Shown: positions 9,705-19,663, counted from the stretch's first letter. The stretch: DNA of 64,000 nucleotides from Sediminicola sp040566555 (GCF_040566555.1 NZ_JBEWYP010000004.1:62001-126000), one strand, 5' to 3'. Numbers and translations are program-made. The notes: generated by a model from the sequence alone, not told the origin.

Positions 9705-10364
9705 ATGAAAACAATTTCATCCGTCGTAGAGGAGTATATCAAAAAGAAGCCTTTCCTTCAAAGTGCCCTCGCCCAAGGAATTATCAACCTCACCTCCCTT
9801 TCTAGGCTTGTTAGGCCGGAAATAGAAGAAGAATTGGGAAAGGATATAAGGAACGGTGCTATTGTTATGGCCTTAAAAAGGCTTTCTGATGATTTGGAAT
9901 TTAGGGCAACCCATAAAATAATCAAGGTACTTAAGAATATTGGGGAAATCACCGTGCGTTCTTCCCTGACCGATTTTACCTTTTTGGTTTCAGAATCAAT
10001 TCTCGACAACCAGACCCAATTAATAAAGGAAGTCAATAAGAATAAGGATGTTTTTTATACTTCTTCCAGGGGTGTCAATGAAATGAATATTGTGGTCAGT
10101 AACTTGTTGGACGACACCGTACAGGAGTTGTTCAAAAATGAGAAATGTACCCAAAAGGCCACCAATCTTTCCTCCATTACCGTTAAATTGCCAGCGGAGA
10201 ACGTATCCGTACCTGGTATCTATTACTTTATTTTCCAGCGCTTGGCCTGGGAAGGGATCGTATTGTTCGAGGTCATTTCCACCACCAATGAATTTACCAT
10301 TATTGTAAATGATGAGCAGGTAGACACGGCGTTTAAGACGATTAAGGATTTAAAGGCTCTTTAG
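9705..10364 (+). CDS. Orphan ACT-domain regulatory protein
   Basis: 219 residues without any kinase domain. The first half is helical and carries SLSRLVRPEIEEELGKDI, resembling a small DNA-binding or dimerisation module. The second half contains an ACT-like beta-alpha-beta unit, clearest in VPGIYYFIFQRLAWEGIVLFEVIST followed by FTIIVNDEQVDTAFKTIKDL (about 168-216). Homologues are sometimes labelled aspartate kinase because of this domain, but no amino-acid kinase motifs exist here. A ligand-sensing role is inferred from the fold only; the ligand is unknown. Confidence 0.7.
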   Translation: MKTISSVVEEYIKKKPFLQSALAQGIINLTSLSRLVRPEIEEELGKDIRNGAIVMALKRLSDDLEFRATHKIIKVLKNIGEITVRSSLTDFTFLVSESILDNQTQLIKEVNKNKDVFYTSSRGVNEMNIVVSNLLDDTVQELFKNEKCTQKATNLSSITVKLPAENVSVPGIYYFIFQRLAWEGIVLFEVISTTNEFTIIVNDEQVDTAFKTIKDLKAL

Positions 10365-10370
10365 AAGCAT

Positions 10371-11708
10371 TCAATCAGCTCCTATTTTTTTTAAAAAGGA
10401 TAGTAATTCGTCCAAATCAGAAGGTTTGGCCACTATTCTTTTTTGGGCGTCCAACACATAATAGGTAGGGGTTTGGTGCACATCATATAGGAAAACATAT
10501 TCGTTTTCCCATTTTCTCAGTCCAAGGACATGGGTAAAGCCGGTCAATTTTGCAGATTCGGCCTTCCATGATATGTCGTCATCCTCCAAGCCTAAGGCCA
10601 ACACTTGTACTTTTTTAGAATCCTTTAGTTCCTCATATAACTCAGGGACCTCTTTTAAGCAATGGGAACAGGTACTGCTCCAAAAAAGAACTACATAGTT
10701 CTGCGCTCCGGATAGGTCGCTCAGTTTTCTGTCATTCCCTTTGTCTTTCCAACTAATTTCTGGTGCCGTGGCTCCTATTCTCAGTCGATTGTCGAGCTCA
10801 ATTTTATCTGTTATGTCCCGTATTTCTTTTTGCGCATTGGTTTTGGATAAAGGAAGCAGATAGTTGTTGTAGATAAGATCAGAACTAGTACCCATTTTTA
10901 ATTTGGTGGTCTCCAACCATAATTTTTCAAAAAGTCTTGCTTTAAATAAGGCATCCACACCCATTATATTGCTACTCAAAACTTTAAGATTTTCCTGTAC
11001 TTCTTGCTCCGGCACATGTCCTGTTGAATTTGATGATGCTGATGAAAAAACATAGGTTGCTGCCTTGTCCATTAAAAACCCTGAACTTTGCAGGATTGGA
11101 TTATTAAAATCCAGGACATCAAAAAAGTGCTCCTTTTTGGACAGGTTGTATTGTTCATGGGACTCTTGTTGTAATGGGATATATGGTCTATTGGCTTTGA
11201 TGAAGTTGTGGGCGATCATCCCTTCGGATTTAGTTTCAAAGGAATTTTGTGTTTGTTTTAAATCATTCACGATCGCATTAAATTTTGCCTTTTCTTTTTG
11301 TCCGTTGGCATAATAATCCGCCAATTTTTTTTCTGTCGCATTTATCTCTTTAAGATAGGCCAGATAGGTACCATTTTCTTCGGACGATGTGAAGGAAACT
11401 CCATTGGAGGTATTAAATGCAAGTTGGATATCTTCCTTCCCGTTATAGATTACATCAAAATAAAACTCATCGGTAGGTATGGCATAGACCATTCTATACA
11501 AACCCGCTTCGGCAGTTTTTGGCATTACCAATTCCAAATTTCCATTTTTTACGGGACCTGCTGTCACATATTCTTGGCTGCTTGGTTTTAATTGATAGGC
11601 CATTACCCATTTAAAATCCGCTGAAGGTGAAAATGGACCGGAAATGGTATGTTGGGCACATAGGCTTGTGCTTAGGATTAAAAAGAAAAATAGAAGTGAT
11701 TTATACAT
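10371..11708 (-). CDS. Secreted TlpA-like thioredoxin-fold protein
   Basis: 445 residues starting with a signal peptide (MYKSLLFFFLILSTSLCAQ). Residues about 20-300 form a domain typical of Bacteroidota redoxins with an N-terminal DUF4369/DUF5106-like region. The C-terminal 140 residues are a TlpA/ResA-like thioredoxin fold with the active site SSTCSHCLKEVP (CxxC reads C-S-H-C) and a cis-proline site in HQTPTYYVLD. The expected role is periplasmic thiol-disulfide reduction; the partner is unknown. It ends 6 nt from the convergent ACT-domain gene. Confidence 0.88.
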   Translation of the reverse strand: MYKSLLFFFLILSTSLCAQHTISGPFSPSADFKWVMAYQLKPSSQEYVTAGPVKNGNLELVMPKTAEAGLYRMVYAIPTDEFYFDVIYNGKEDIQLAFNTSNGVSFTSSEENGTYLAYLKEINATEKKLADYYANGQKEKAKFNAIVNDLKQTQNSFETKSEGMIAHNFIKANRPYIPLQQESHEQYNLSKKEHFFDVLDFNNPILQSSGFLMDKAATYVFSSASSNSTGHVPEQEVQENLKVLSSNIMGVDALFKARLFEKLWLETTKLKMGTSSDLIYNNYLLPLSKTNAQKEIRDITDKIELDNRLRIGATAPEISWKDKGNDRKLSDLSGAQNYVVLFWSSTCSHCLKEVPELYEELKDSKKVQVLALGLEDDDISWKAESAKLTGFTHVLGLRKWENEYVFLYDVHQTPTYYVLDAQKRIVAKPSDLDELLSFLKKIGAD

Positions 11709-11772
11709 ATATCATAGTATTCAAAAACTGTTCCAAGAAATAGGTGTTGCAAATCAACATTCTTCAGTGATT

Positions 11773-14700
11773 CTAGGAAACAGGTTCGGGTGTTTTTGCA
11801 AAAGGTTGAAATGCTTTTAATGCTTTGTCCAATGACTTTATATTTTCAAAAACCAACAATAAACGAAGGCCACCACGGGTCTGTTTTTCCTTTATTTTGC
11901 ACAAGTGGGCATGTGTCTGCACAAATTGAAGCACTTTGGTAAAGGAGGTGCTTTGGTAAAAGGCCGACTGTTGGTCCGAAATAAAATACCCGATCATCTT
12001 GCCCTGCTTTAGGACCACTTTTTCAAGACCTATGCTATTGGCAATCCATTTGATACGTACGGAGTTCAAAAGATCTTCGGCCTGTGTGGGCAATTCCCCA
12101 AAACGGTCCACAAGTTCGGTTTCGAATTTTTGGAGTCCAGCTTCATCTTTTATTTCGTTCAACTCCGTATAAAGATTCAATCGTTCGGTTACATTGTTGA
12201 TATAGTCGTCAGGAAAAAGAAGCTCAAAATCGGCATCTATCTGGGTGTCCTTTACATAGACTTTCTCTCTTGCGCTTCCACCGATTTCTTCATACAAGTC
12301 TTTAAACTCGTTTTCTTTCAGTTCCTCAATGGCCTCGTTCAGGATTTTTTGGTAGGCATCAAATCCTATATCATTGATAAATCCACTTTGTTCCCCACCC
12401 AAAAGGTCTCCGGCACCCCTGATCTCCAGATCCTTCATGGCTATGTTAAAACCACTGCCCAGATCGGTGAATTGTTCCAGTGCCTGGATACGCTTACGGG
12501 CATCATTGGTCATCACATCATAAGGAGGGGTAATGAAATAACAAAAGGCTTTTTTATTGCTTCGGCCCACGCGTCCCCGCATTTGATGCAGGTCGCTCAA
12601 ACCAAAATTATTGGCGTTATTGATAAAAATGGTATTGGCATTGGAAACATCCAACCCACTTTCTACAATGGTTGTGGAAACAAGGACATCAAATTCATTG
12701 TTCATAAAGGCCAGCATAAGTGTTTCCAACTTTTTACCGTCCAATTGCCCATGGCCAATTCCAATTTTGGCGTCTGGGACCAGACGTTGAATCATACCCG
12801 CTACTTCCTTAATGTTCTCTATCCGGTTATGAATGAAAAATACTTGTCCGCCTCGTTGTATCTCATAACTGATGGCATCCCTTATCGTTTCTTCGTTAAA
12901 GCGGATGACCTCACTTTCTATTGGATATCTGTTAGGTGGAGCCGTATTAATGACCGAGAGATCCCTGGCGGCCATCAAACTGAACTGTAGGGTCCTTGGG
13001 ATTGGTGTGGCTGTAAGGGTGAGCACATCCACATTTTCCTTGATGGACTTAAGCTTGTCCTTTACGGCAACCCCAAATTTTTGCTCTTCATCCACTATCA
13101 AGAGGCCCAGATCTTTAAACTGTACCTTTTTGTTCACCAATTGGTGGGTGCCTATGATAATATCCACTTTTCCTTCCCCTAAGCGTTCCAGGGTGTCTTT
13201 CTTTTCTTTTGCCGTTCGGAACCTGTTCAGATATTCTACGGTAACGGGCATGTCTTTTAATCGCTCATTAAAGGTCTTAAAATGTTGAAATGCCAGAATG
13301 GTGGTAGGAACCAGGACAGCGACCTGTTTGCCATTGTCTACTGCCTTAAAGGCGGCACGTATGGCCACTTCCGTTTTACCAAAGCCTACATCTCCACATA
13401 CCAAGCGATCCATTGGACGTTCGCTTTCCATATCTCTTTTGATATCCTCGGTAGATTTGCTCTGATCAGGGGTGTCCTCGTAAATAAACGAGGCTTCCAA
13501 TTCATGTTGCAGGTAACTGTCCGGGGCATATTGAAACCCTTTTTCCAGCCTTCGCTTCGCATAAATTTTAATAAGGTTAAAGGCGATTTGTTTTACGCGT
13601 GATTTTGCTTTTTCCTTTACCTTCTTCCAGGCCCCAGATCCCAATTTGTAAATTTTGGGTTCCTTGCCGTCTTTCCCATTGAACTTGGAAATTTTATGAA
13701 GGGAATGGATGCTCACATATAGGATATCCCGCTCTCCGTAGACCAGTTTTATGGCCTCTTGCTTTTTACCTTCAACATCAATTTTCTGTAGGCCTCCGAA
13801 TTTCCCAATACCATGGTCAATATGGGTTACATAATCCCCAATTTCCAATTTGTTGAGGTCCTTAAGGGTAATAGCCTGTTTCTTGGCATAGCCATTCTTA
13901 AGGTGGAACTTTAGATATCTTTCAAAGATTTGGTGGTCCGTATAGACCACTATTTTTAAATCATCATCTATAAAGCCTTGGTACAACGGGAATACTATGG
14001 TCTGGTAGTGCACCTGTTTTCCTACTTCATCAAATATGTCGTGGAAGCGCTTGGCCTGTTGATCTGTGGCACAAAAGATATAATTGTTATATCCTTTGTC
14101 ATTATTATCGTTGAGGTTTTCAATCAACAGATCAAATTTCTTGTTGAAAGAAGGTTGTGGTTTGGTATTAAATATGATTACTTCAGGTGGACTTGACCTC
14201 AGTTGCTTGTTAAATTGGGTGCCAACCTCAATTAAACTGTAATCGTCCAATTGTTCTTTTAGAAAGGAGGAGCTTACAAATAATTCCTTTGGTTCCCCAT
14301 GCTTGATATCTTCCGAAAGGGTTTTAAAAGCTTCCTCCGCTTTGGCAAAAAGGGAGTCCATACGGTCGAATAGCAGGTCCAAGTTTTTGGCAAAGACCAC
14401 CGTATTGGAGGATATATATTTTAGGAAACTTTCCCTGGACTCGTCAAGAAACTTGTTTTCTACATTGGGGATGATGGTAATTTTTTTAACCTTCAGCGTG
14501 GACAACTGTGTCTCCACATCAAAGGTCCTAATACTGTCTACCTCATCACCAAAAAATTCTATACGGTAGGGCTCGTCATGGGAAAAGGAAAAGACATCCA
14601 CAATACCACCCCTTACCGAAAATTCCCCAGGTTCGGTTACAAAATCGACCCTTTTGAACTTGTATTCAAAGAGTACTTCGTTCAGGAAATCCAACGATAG

Positions 14701-15150
14701 GGTGTCCTCTAATTTTATCTTTAGGGTATTCTTGTCCAGCTCCTTTCGAGTGACCACCTTTTCAAATAGGGCGTCAGGATAAGTGACAATTATAGCTGGT
14801 TTTTTTCTGGAGTTGATACGGTTGAGCACTTCAGCACGCAACAACACATTGGCATTGTCAGTTTCCTCTATTTGATAGGGTCTTCTATAGCTTCCAGGAT
14901 AAAACAGCACATCCGATTCTCCTACCAGTTGCTCGAGGTCATTGAGATGGTAAGCAGCTTCTTCCTTATCGTTTAAGATCAATAGAAAGGGAGCTCCGGC
15001 ATCTTGGAACGCCTCTTTAACCGCAAAGGAAAGGGCAGATCCCGTAAGGCCTTTTAATCTGATATGTATTTGGGGATCGGCAATAGATTTTCGCAGTTTC
15101 TGGAGTTGCAGAGACTGTGAAAAAAGTTGAGGTACAATTTTTTTACTCAA
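11773..15150 (-). CDS. mfd: Transcription-repair coupling factor Mfd
   Basis: 1125 residues. It displaces stalled RNA polymerase and recruits UvrA to lesions. Visible parts: UvrB-homology module (about 1-340), the RNA polymerase-interacting domain (LNKLEIGDYVTHIDHGIGKFGGL), RecG-like translocase motifs with Walker A GDVGFGKTEVAIRA, DEEQ box LLIVDEEQKFG, TATPIPRTLQ, motif VI QMRGRVGRSNKKA, and the C-terminal TRCF domain. Length is normal. It lies 57 nt upstream of the TlpA-like gene's side and downstream of an aminotransferase on the same strand, next to a second repair gene set. Confidence 0.97.
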   Translation of the reverse strand: MSKKIVPQLFSQSLQLQKLRKSIADPQIHIRLKGLTGSALSFAVKEAFQDAGAPFLLILNDKEEAAYHLNDLEQLVGESDVLFYPGSYRRPYQIEETDNANVLLRAEVLNRINSRKKPAIIVTYPDALFEKVVTRKELDKNTLKIKLEDTLSLDFLNEVLFEYKFKRVDFVTEPGEFSVRGGIVDVFSFSHDEPYRIEFFGDEVDSIRTFDVETQLSTLKVKKITIIPNVENKFLDESRESFLKYISSNTVVFAKNLDLLFDRMDSLFAKAEEAFKTLSEDIKHGEPKELFVSSSFLKEQLDDYSLIEVGTQFNKQLRSSPPEVIIFNTKPQPSFNKKFDLLIENLNDNNDKGYNNYIFCATDQQAKRFHDIFDEVGKQVHYQTIVFPLYQGFIDDDLKIVVYTDHQIFERYLKFHLKNGYAKKQAITLKDLNKLEIGDYVTHIDHGIGKFGGLQKIDVEGKKQEAIKLVYGERDILYVSIHSLHKISKFNGKDGKEPKIYKLGSGAWKKVKEKAKSRVKQIAFNLIKIYAKRRLEKGFQYAPDSYLQHELEASFIYEDTPDQSKSTEDIKRDMESERPMDRLVCGDVGFGKTEVAIRAAFKAVDNGKQVAVLVPTTILAFQHFKTFNERLKDMPVTVEYLNRFRTAKEKKDTLERLGEGKVDIIIGTHQLVNKKVQFKDLGLLIVDEEQKFGVAVKDKLKSIKENVDVLTLTATPIPRTLQFSLMAARDLSVINTAPPNRYPIESEVIRFNEETIRDAISYEIQRGGQVFFIHNRIENIKEVAGMIQRLVPDAKIGIGHGQLDGKKLETLMLAFMNNEFDVLVSTTIVESGLDVSNANTIFINNANNFGLSDLHQMRGRVGRSNKKAFCYFITPPYDVMTNDARKRIQALEQFTDLGSGFNIAMKDLEIRGAGDLLGGEQSGFINDIGFDAYQKILNEAIEELKENEFKDLYEEIGGSAREKVYVKDTQIDADFELLFPDDYINNVTERLNLYTELNEIKDEAGLQKFETELVDRFGELPTQAEDLLNSVRIKWIANSIGLEKVVLKQGKMIGYFISDQQSAFYQSTSFTKVLQFVQTHAHLCKIKEKQTRGGLRLLLVFENIKSLDKALKAFQPFAKTPEPVS

Positions 15151-15207
15151 GAGTAAAATTTTTTATGCAAATATAGGCACTCTTGCGCTATCATGAAAAG
15201 GATATGT

Positions 15208-16359
15208 TTAGAAGGCGTTAAAACAAGAGAGGAACTTATCAAAATCTTCTTTCTGGTTGTAAACATTGGGGGAAACCCTAATAGCTTTCCCACGATAGGA
15301 TACAAAAATGTTGTGCTCTTGTAACCGTTGTTTTATGTTTTGCATTTCCATTTCCTTGGGTAGGTAAACCCCAAAAAGGTGCTGGCCCCTGAAGTCATTT
15401 TCTTCTATAAAACAATTTTGTTCACGTAATTTACCCAAAGCATCTCCTGAAATAAACTGACAATATTCCTGAATCCTTTCTGGCTGCCATTGAATCAGTT
15501 GTTCCAGGGCATTGATGAGCATGGGGACCATAATAAAATTGCTGGATTCCCCAACTGAGTACCTTCCTGCATGGGGTTGAAATTCGTCGTGATATTGTGT
15601 CAATTGGGTAAAATCTTCACAGTGCAGTTTGTTCATCCAATTATCCTCCAAGGGTTTGCCATTGTTAAAGACATCACTGTAATAGGCAACACCTAGGGAA
15701 TAAGGCCCCATTAGCCATTTGTAACCCCCACAGATCAAGGCATCTGGCTGCAAATCTTTTACCGAAAAAGGTAGGGCGCCGATGCTTTGGGTGCCATCAA
15801 TAATAAGGAGCGCACCCACTGTTCGCGTTTTCTCCCGAACCGATTTAAGGTCAAATTTAGTGCCGTCTGCCCAATGTACATGGGCCATGGCCACAAGCGC
15901 TGTTTTATTGGTAATGGCATTTAGGATGGCTTCATTCCAAAGTCTCCCGCGATCCTTAAACCCGCTGGGAGGCTGAATAATTTTAATATGGGCCCCATAG
16001 GTTTTTGCCAGGCGTCTCCACGTATATACATTGCTGGGAAACTCTTCGTCCACCAAAATTATCTCATCCCCGGCCTTTAACTTTATATTATTGGCAACGG
16101 TAGCTGTGCCATAGGAAACAGAAGGAATGATGGCGATGTTTTGATAGTTGGGAGCTTCAATGAGTGCTGCAAAACGCTTTTTTAGGATCACCCTTTGTGT
16201 GAAAAAATCGGCTGGACTAATGGAGTAGGGTTGGCTTTTCTTTTTGAGGTTGGCAATACCGATTTCCTCCGTGCTTTTTAATTGGGGAGACATATAGGCA
16301 CCGTTTAAATAGGTGATATTGTCCTCAAGGCTGAACAAATGTTTTTGGCTGGTAAGCAT
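15208..16359 (-). CDS. Class V (NifS-like) PLP aminotransferase
   Basis: 383 residues of the fold-type I, class V aminotransferase family. The Schiff-base lysine is in CGGYKWLMGPYSLG; the PLP-binding Asp and His context appear as LLIIDGTQSIGALP and VAMAHVHWADGTKFD. Related proteins include cysteine desulfurases, kynureninase and isopenicillin N epimerase-like enzymes. The catalytic cysteine loop of SufS/NifS is not evident near the C-terminus, so a desulfurase role is not supported. Start is 2 nt before the pdeM stop, suggesting translational coupling to the repair operon. Confidence 0.85.
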   Translation of the reverse strand: MLTSQKHLFSLEDNITYLNGAYMSPQLKSTEEIGIANLKKKSQPYSISPADFFTQRVILKKRFAALIEAPNYQNIAIIPSVSYGTATVANNIKLKAGDEIILVDEEFPSNVYTWRRLAKTYGAHIKIIQPPSGFKDRGRLWNEAILNAITNKTALVAMAHVHWADGTKFDLKSVREKTRTVGALLIIDGTQSIGALPFSVKDLQPDALICGGYKWLMGPYSLGVAYYSDVFNNGKPLEDNWMNKLHCEDFTQLTQYHDEFQPHAGRYSVGESSNFIMVPMLINALEQLIQWQPERIQEYCQFISGDALGKLREQNCFIEENDFRGQHLFGVYLPKEMEMQNIKQRLQEHNIFVSYRGKAIRVSPNVYNQKEDFDKFLSCFNAF

Positions 16360-16361
16360 CT

Positions 16362-17003
16362 TTAATCGTTTGCCACTAAAATAACCTCATTTTTTGTAAT
16401 GGCGTACACTTCGTCTTCTTTAGTAGGTGTTAAAATATGCGTGCCTGTAAATTCTCCAAAGGCAGGAAGTATCATTTGGTTTTTCCTTTTAAAAAAACAG
16501 GGCAATTTAAGTCGTTGTCGTCCCAGTCCTTTTAGTTTTACCGCGGGATGGATATGCCCCGAGAAATTAAAAAATCCATCTCTTTCTTCTGGGTGATGGG
16601 TGAGCAAAAAAGGAGGGAGTAATATTTCCTGAATTGTTTCTATACCGATCCCTTCATATTTTAAGGGGGAGATAATGTCGTGATTACCCATCACCAAAAT
16701 AATTTTTGATGTTTGTTCGCCTATCCAAGCTTCAAAGAGCTGCCATTCGCTATTTAAATGGGAATGGAAAAGATCCCCCAAAAAACAAATGGTCTTTGGC
16801 TTAAAATTCACCACAATTTCGGTGAGCAATTCAAAGTTCTTTTCGATGGCCTTTTGGGGTATGGCCGCTCCATGTTTTCTAAAGTGGGAGACCTTTCCCA
16901 AATGCACATCACTTACCAAAAGCATACCTTCTTCCTGCCAAAAAAGTGCTCCAGTGCTATGGAGTGTAATATTCTGATCCTGAATTTGAATACGTTGTGT
17001 CAT
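16362..17003 (-). CDS. pdeM: Ligase-associated DNA damage response endonuclease PdeM
   Basis: 213 residues from the ATG at 17001-17003, which gives the family N-terminus; an ATG 78 nt upstream would add 26 residues that look like read-through. It is a calcineurin-like phosphoesterase: DVHLGK, GDLFHSH, MGNHD (metal-binding Asn/His), LTHHPEE and FSGHIHP follow in the standard order. In the ligase-associated response it accompanies a ligase, Lhr-type helicase and MBL exonuclease, all present just upstream on this strand. It is separated from the helicase by about 195 nt carrying palindromes. Confidence 0.93.
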   Translation of the reverse strand: MTQRIQIQDQNITLHSTGALFWQEEGMLLVSDVHLGKVSHFRKHGAAIPQKAIEKNFELLTEIVVNFKPKTICFLGDLFHSHLNSEWQLFEAWIGEQTSKIILVMGNHDIISPLKYEGIGIETIQEILLPPFLLTHHPEERDGFFNFSGHIHPAVKLKGLGRQRLKLPCFFKRKNQMILPAFGEFTGTHILTPTKEDEVYAITKNEVILVAND

Positions 17004-17082
17004 GGAATCTTGGATACCTGCAAAACTACTACTAAAAGGAAAATAAACCATCTCCTTCATCCGATTTACATCGGAATTCATT

Positions 17083-17104
17083 CTCCTCCTTGCATAAGGA
17101 GGAG
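17083..17104. repeat. Short palindrome in the helicase-pdeM gap
   Basis: Perfect 8-bp arms CTCCTCCT (17083-17090) and AGGAGGAG (17097-17104) with a 6-nt spacer. This resembles half of the purine/pyrimidine-rich extragenic palindromes scattered through Flavobacteriaceae genomes. No T-run of terminator quality follows on the minus strand. Confidence 0.6.
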
Positions 17105-17162
17105 AGCCTTTTTGTTCCCGTTTTAATTAGAAGATTAATTATCCGTCCATTTATCATTTATT

Positions 17163-17197
17163 CCCCTTTTAAGGAGAGGTGCCCAAAGGGCGGGGGG
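17163..17197. repeat. Extragenic palindromic element abutting the helicase stop codon
   Basis: The stretch reads CCCCTTTTAAGGAG followed by GTGCCCAAAGGGCGG, a hairpin-pair layout I recognise from repeated extragenic elements in flavobacteria. GCCC (17181-17184) pairs with GGGC. The element ends exactly where the helicase stop codon (17198-17200) begins, so it may have been inserted at the gene end. Family membership is inference; copy number in the genome cannot be seen here. Confidence 0.5.
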
Positions 17198-19663
17198 TCA
17201 TTTCTTCATCAATTTTGCCGTCATCTTCTTGATCCTGTCAGCCAGCTTTTCACTGGATAGTTTTTCCCTGAGTCGGTCTGTTATGATAGGGAAGGAGAAG
17301 GGGGTAGGTTTTTCGCAATCTTTCCAAACCACGTTCTGATCTTCTATGCGTTCCAATGCCAATCTCAAACGGCCTTCCTCCAATTGGTGCTCAAAAGTTT
17401 CCGTGAAAGCCTGCTGGAATAACAAATTGTCTGCCTCGTAATCCCTGAAAACATCAAATAGTAGTTGGGAACTACTTTGAAGGTGCTTCATTTTTATGCC
17501 CTTATCGGGATATCCTGTGAATACCATACCACTGATCACGGCTATATCCCTAAATTTTCTCCTTGCCATTTCCGTGGCGTTCAGACTTTTTTGCAAATCG
17601 TCCAAAAGGAAATCGGCACTGAAAAGATTGTTGTCCAAGACCTGCTGCATATCAATCTCTTGGTCCGAAAGCAGCTCAAATCCATAATCGTTAAAGGCTA
17701 TGGAAAAGGTTACTGGTGACAAAAGACTGATGCGATAGGCCAAGAGGCTGCCCATAGCTTCATGTACAAACCGACCCTCAAAGGGATAAAAAATATGGTG
17801 GTACCCATCTCTTGTTTTGAAGGTTTCTATTAGAAATTCATCCGGTCCGGGAACCATACTTTCCAATTTTTGCCGCTCAAAAATAGTCTCCAGGGCTTTC
17901 ATCTCTTTGGAAAGTTTGGCGGTTGGAATATTGGCAGCGTATAGCTCTTCCCTAAGGAGTTCTGACATCTGGGCGGAAAAACTCATTCTTCCCCCCATCC
18001 AACTAGGGACTTTATTGGTTTTTTTGGACGAATTGCGCACATGTACCTGCATGTCTTTTATGCGGATAAATTCCAGGTTTCTTCCTGCAAAGGTAAATAC
18101 GTCACCTTGGGTGAGCTTGGAGATAAAAAACTCTTCTATGGAGCCTATATATCCCCCTTTTTGATACTTGACAATTAAATTGGCGTCGCCCACAATGGTT
18201 CCAATTTGAAAACGGTGCCGCATGGCAACCGCTCGGCTATTTACCTTGAATCTGCCATCCGCTTCAATCTCTACTTTTTTATATTCGTCATAGGTTTGAA
18301 GGCTCTGGCTTCCGAGTACATTAAAGTTCAACAGCCATTGCCACTGCTCTTTGGAAATGGCCTGAAAACAAAAAGTCTCACTAATTTCATTGTAGATCTC
18401 ATCGGGAAAAAAACCATCAGAAACTGCCAATGTAGTGAGGTATTGCACCAAGACGTCGTAACTATTGAGATAGGGCAAACGATCTTCCACCACTTGTTCT
18501 TTTACCGCCCTTTGCAGTGCCGAAGCTTCTATGAGTTCCATGGCGTGGGTTGGTAAAAAATAGATAACACTTTCTTCCCCCGGTCTATGGCCACTGCGCC
18601 CCGCCCGTTGTAAAAATCGGGCAACCCCTTTTGGTCCCCCGATCTGGATAACCGTTTCCACAGGAGCAAAATCTACTCCAAGGTCCAGGCTGGAGGTGCA
18701 TACCACGGCTTTAAGGCTTTCATTCCGGATTGCCTGCTCAACCCATAATCGGGTTTCTTTGTTTATGCTCCCGTGGTGCATGGCTATTTCACCGGCATAT
18801 TCCGGATGCAGGTGTAGGATTTTTTGGAACCAAATCTCGCACTGACTTCGGGTATTGGTGAACAGCAAGGTGGTTTTACTGGCGTTGATAATTGGTATCA
18901 CTTCCTCCAATAAATGCAATCCCAAATGTCCCCGCCAGGGAAACGTTTCCATTGTTTTGGGAATAATGCTTTTCACCGTGATTTTTTTGTTCAGCTTCGC
19001 TTTGATCAAAACTGAATTTCCCTGAATCTCTTCGTTAGTACCCAATAACACCTCCCTTGCTTGTTCCAAATTCCCAATGGTGGCCGAAATACCCCAAATA
19101 CGTATATTTTTAGAGACCGTTCTTAATCTGGAGAGTGCAAGTTCCATTTGAACCCCTCGTTTGGTGCCCAATAGTTCGTGCCACTCATCCACAACAATGG
19201 CAGAACAATTCTTGAACATCTTGTCATAGCCCTTGGAGGCCAATAATAGTTGTAAACTTTCAGGGGTAGTAATAAGAAGGTCGGGCATATTTTTTTTCTG
19301 CTGAACCCTTTCCTTGTTGGATGTATCTCCAGAGCGAATGCCAACAGTAAAATTTGTGCCCAGGTCCTTGGATACCCGTTCCGCTGATTGGAGGATCTCT
19401 TGGGATAATGCCCTGAGCGGTGTTATCCAAATAGCTTTAAGGCCTTTTTTGTGTTGGGTCTGGTAGTCGGGATTGTTTTTAATGTAATTGAGGACAATGG
19501 GGAACCAAAGGGCATAGGTTTTTCCACTGCCTGTGGGAGCATTGAGGAGGCCATGTTTGCCTTGTAAAAAAGCTCTCCAAGTATCCTTTTGGAATTTAAA
19601 AGGAGTCCAGCCTTGTTGTGAAAACCATTCCTCGGCTATGTTGTAAAGCTGCTCTCTAGTCAT
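17198..19663 (-). CDS. Ligase-associated DNA damage response DEXH helicase (Lhr-like)
   Basis: 821 residues of the Lhr-core superfamily 2 helicases. Walker A is APTGSGKT (42-49), the Walker B box is VVDEWHELLG (DEWH), then SATIGN (motif III), HHGSINKETR and FLQRAGRSGHRPG (motif VI). The C-terminal half carries the Lhr winged-helix and beta-barrel regions. It acts as a 3'-5' helicase with the ligase, nuclease and phosphoesterase of the same cluster. Its ATG overlaps the last 8 nt of the ligase gene, so the two are translationally coupled. Confidence 0.95.
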   Translation of the reverse strand: MTREQLYNIAEEWFSQQGWTPFKFQKDTWRAFLQGKHGLLNAPTGSGKTYALWFPIVLNYIKNNPDYQTQHKKGLKAIWITPLRALSQEILQSAERVSKDLGTNFTVGIRSGDTSNKERVQQKKNMPDLLITTPESLQLLLASKGYDKMFKNCSAIVVDEWHELLGTKRGVQMELALSRLRTVSKNIRIWGISATIGNLEQAREVLLGTNEEIQGNSVLIKAKLNKKITVKSIIPKTMETFPWRGHLGLHLLEEVIPIINASKTTLLFTNTRSQCEIWFQKILHLHPEYAGEIAMHHGSINKETRLWVEQAIRNESLKAVVCTSSLDLGVDFAPVETVIQIGGPKGVARFLQRAGRSGHRPGEESVIYFLPTHAMELIEASALQRAVKEQVVEDRLPYLNSYDVLVQYLTTLAVSDGFFPDEIYNEISETFCFQAISKEQWQWLLNFNVLGSQSLQTYDEYKKVEIEADGRFKVNSRAVAMRHRFQIGTIVGDANLIVKYQKGGYIGSIEEFFISKLTQGDVFTFAGRNLEFIRIKDMQVHVRNSSKKTNKVPSWMGGRMSFSAQMSELLREELYAANIPTAKLSKEMKALETIFERQKLESMVPGPDEFLIETFKTRDGYHHIFYPFEGRFVHEAMGSLLAYRISLLSPVTFSIAFNDYGFELLSDQEIDMQQVLDNNLFSADFLLDDLQKSLNATEMARRKFRDIAVISGMVFTGYPDKGIKMKHLQSSSQLLFDVFRDYEADNLLFQQAFTETFEHQLEEGRLRLALERIEDQNVVWKDCEKPTPFSFPIITDRLREKLSSEKLADRIKKMTAKLMKK

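Noticed and set aside
12130..12990. 286-residue open frame on the plus strand
   Set aside because: It is antisense to the well-defined mfd gene, has no recognisable motif or start context, and its residues reflect the codon structure of the opposite strand.
15208..16359. Assignment of the class V aminotransferase as SufS/cysteine desulfurase
   Set aside because: No catalytic Cys loop typical of desulfurases is visible, and no suf genes adjoin.
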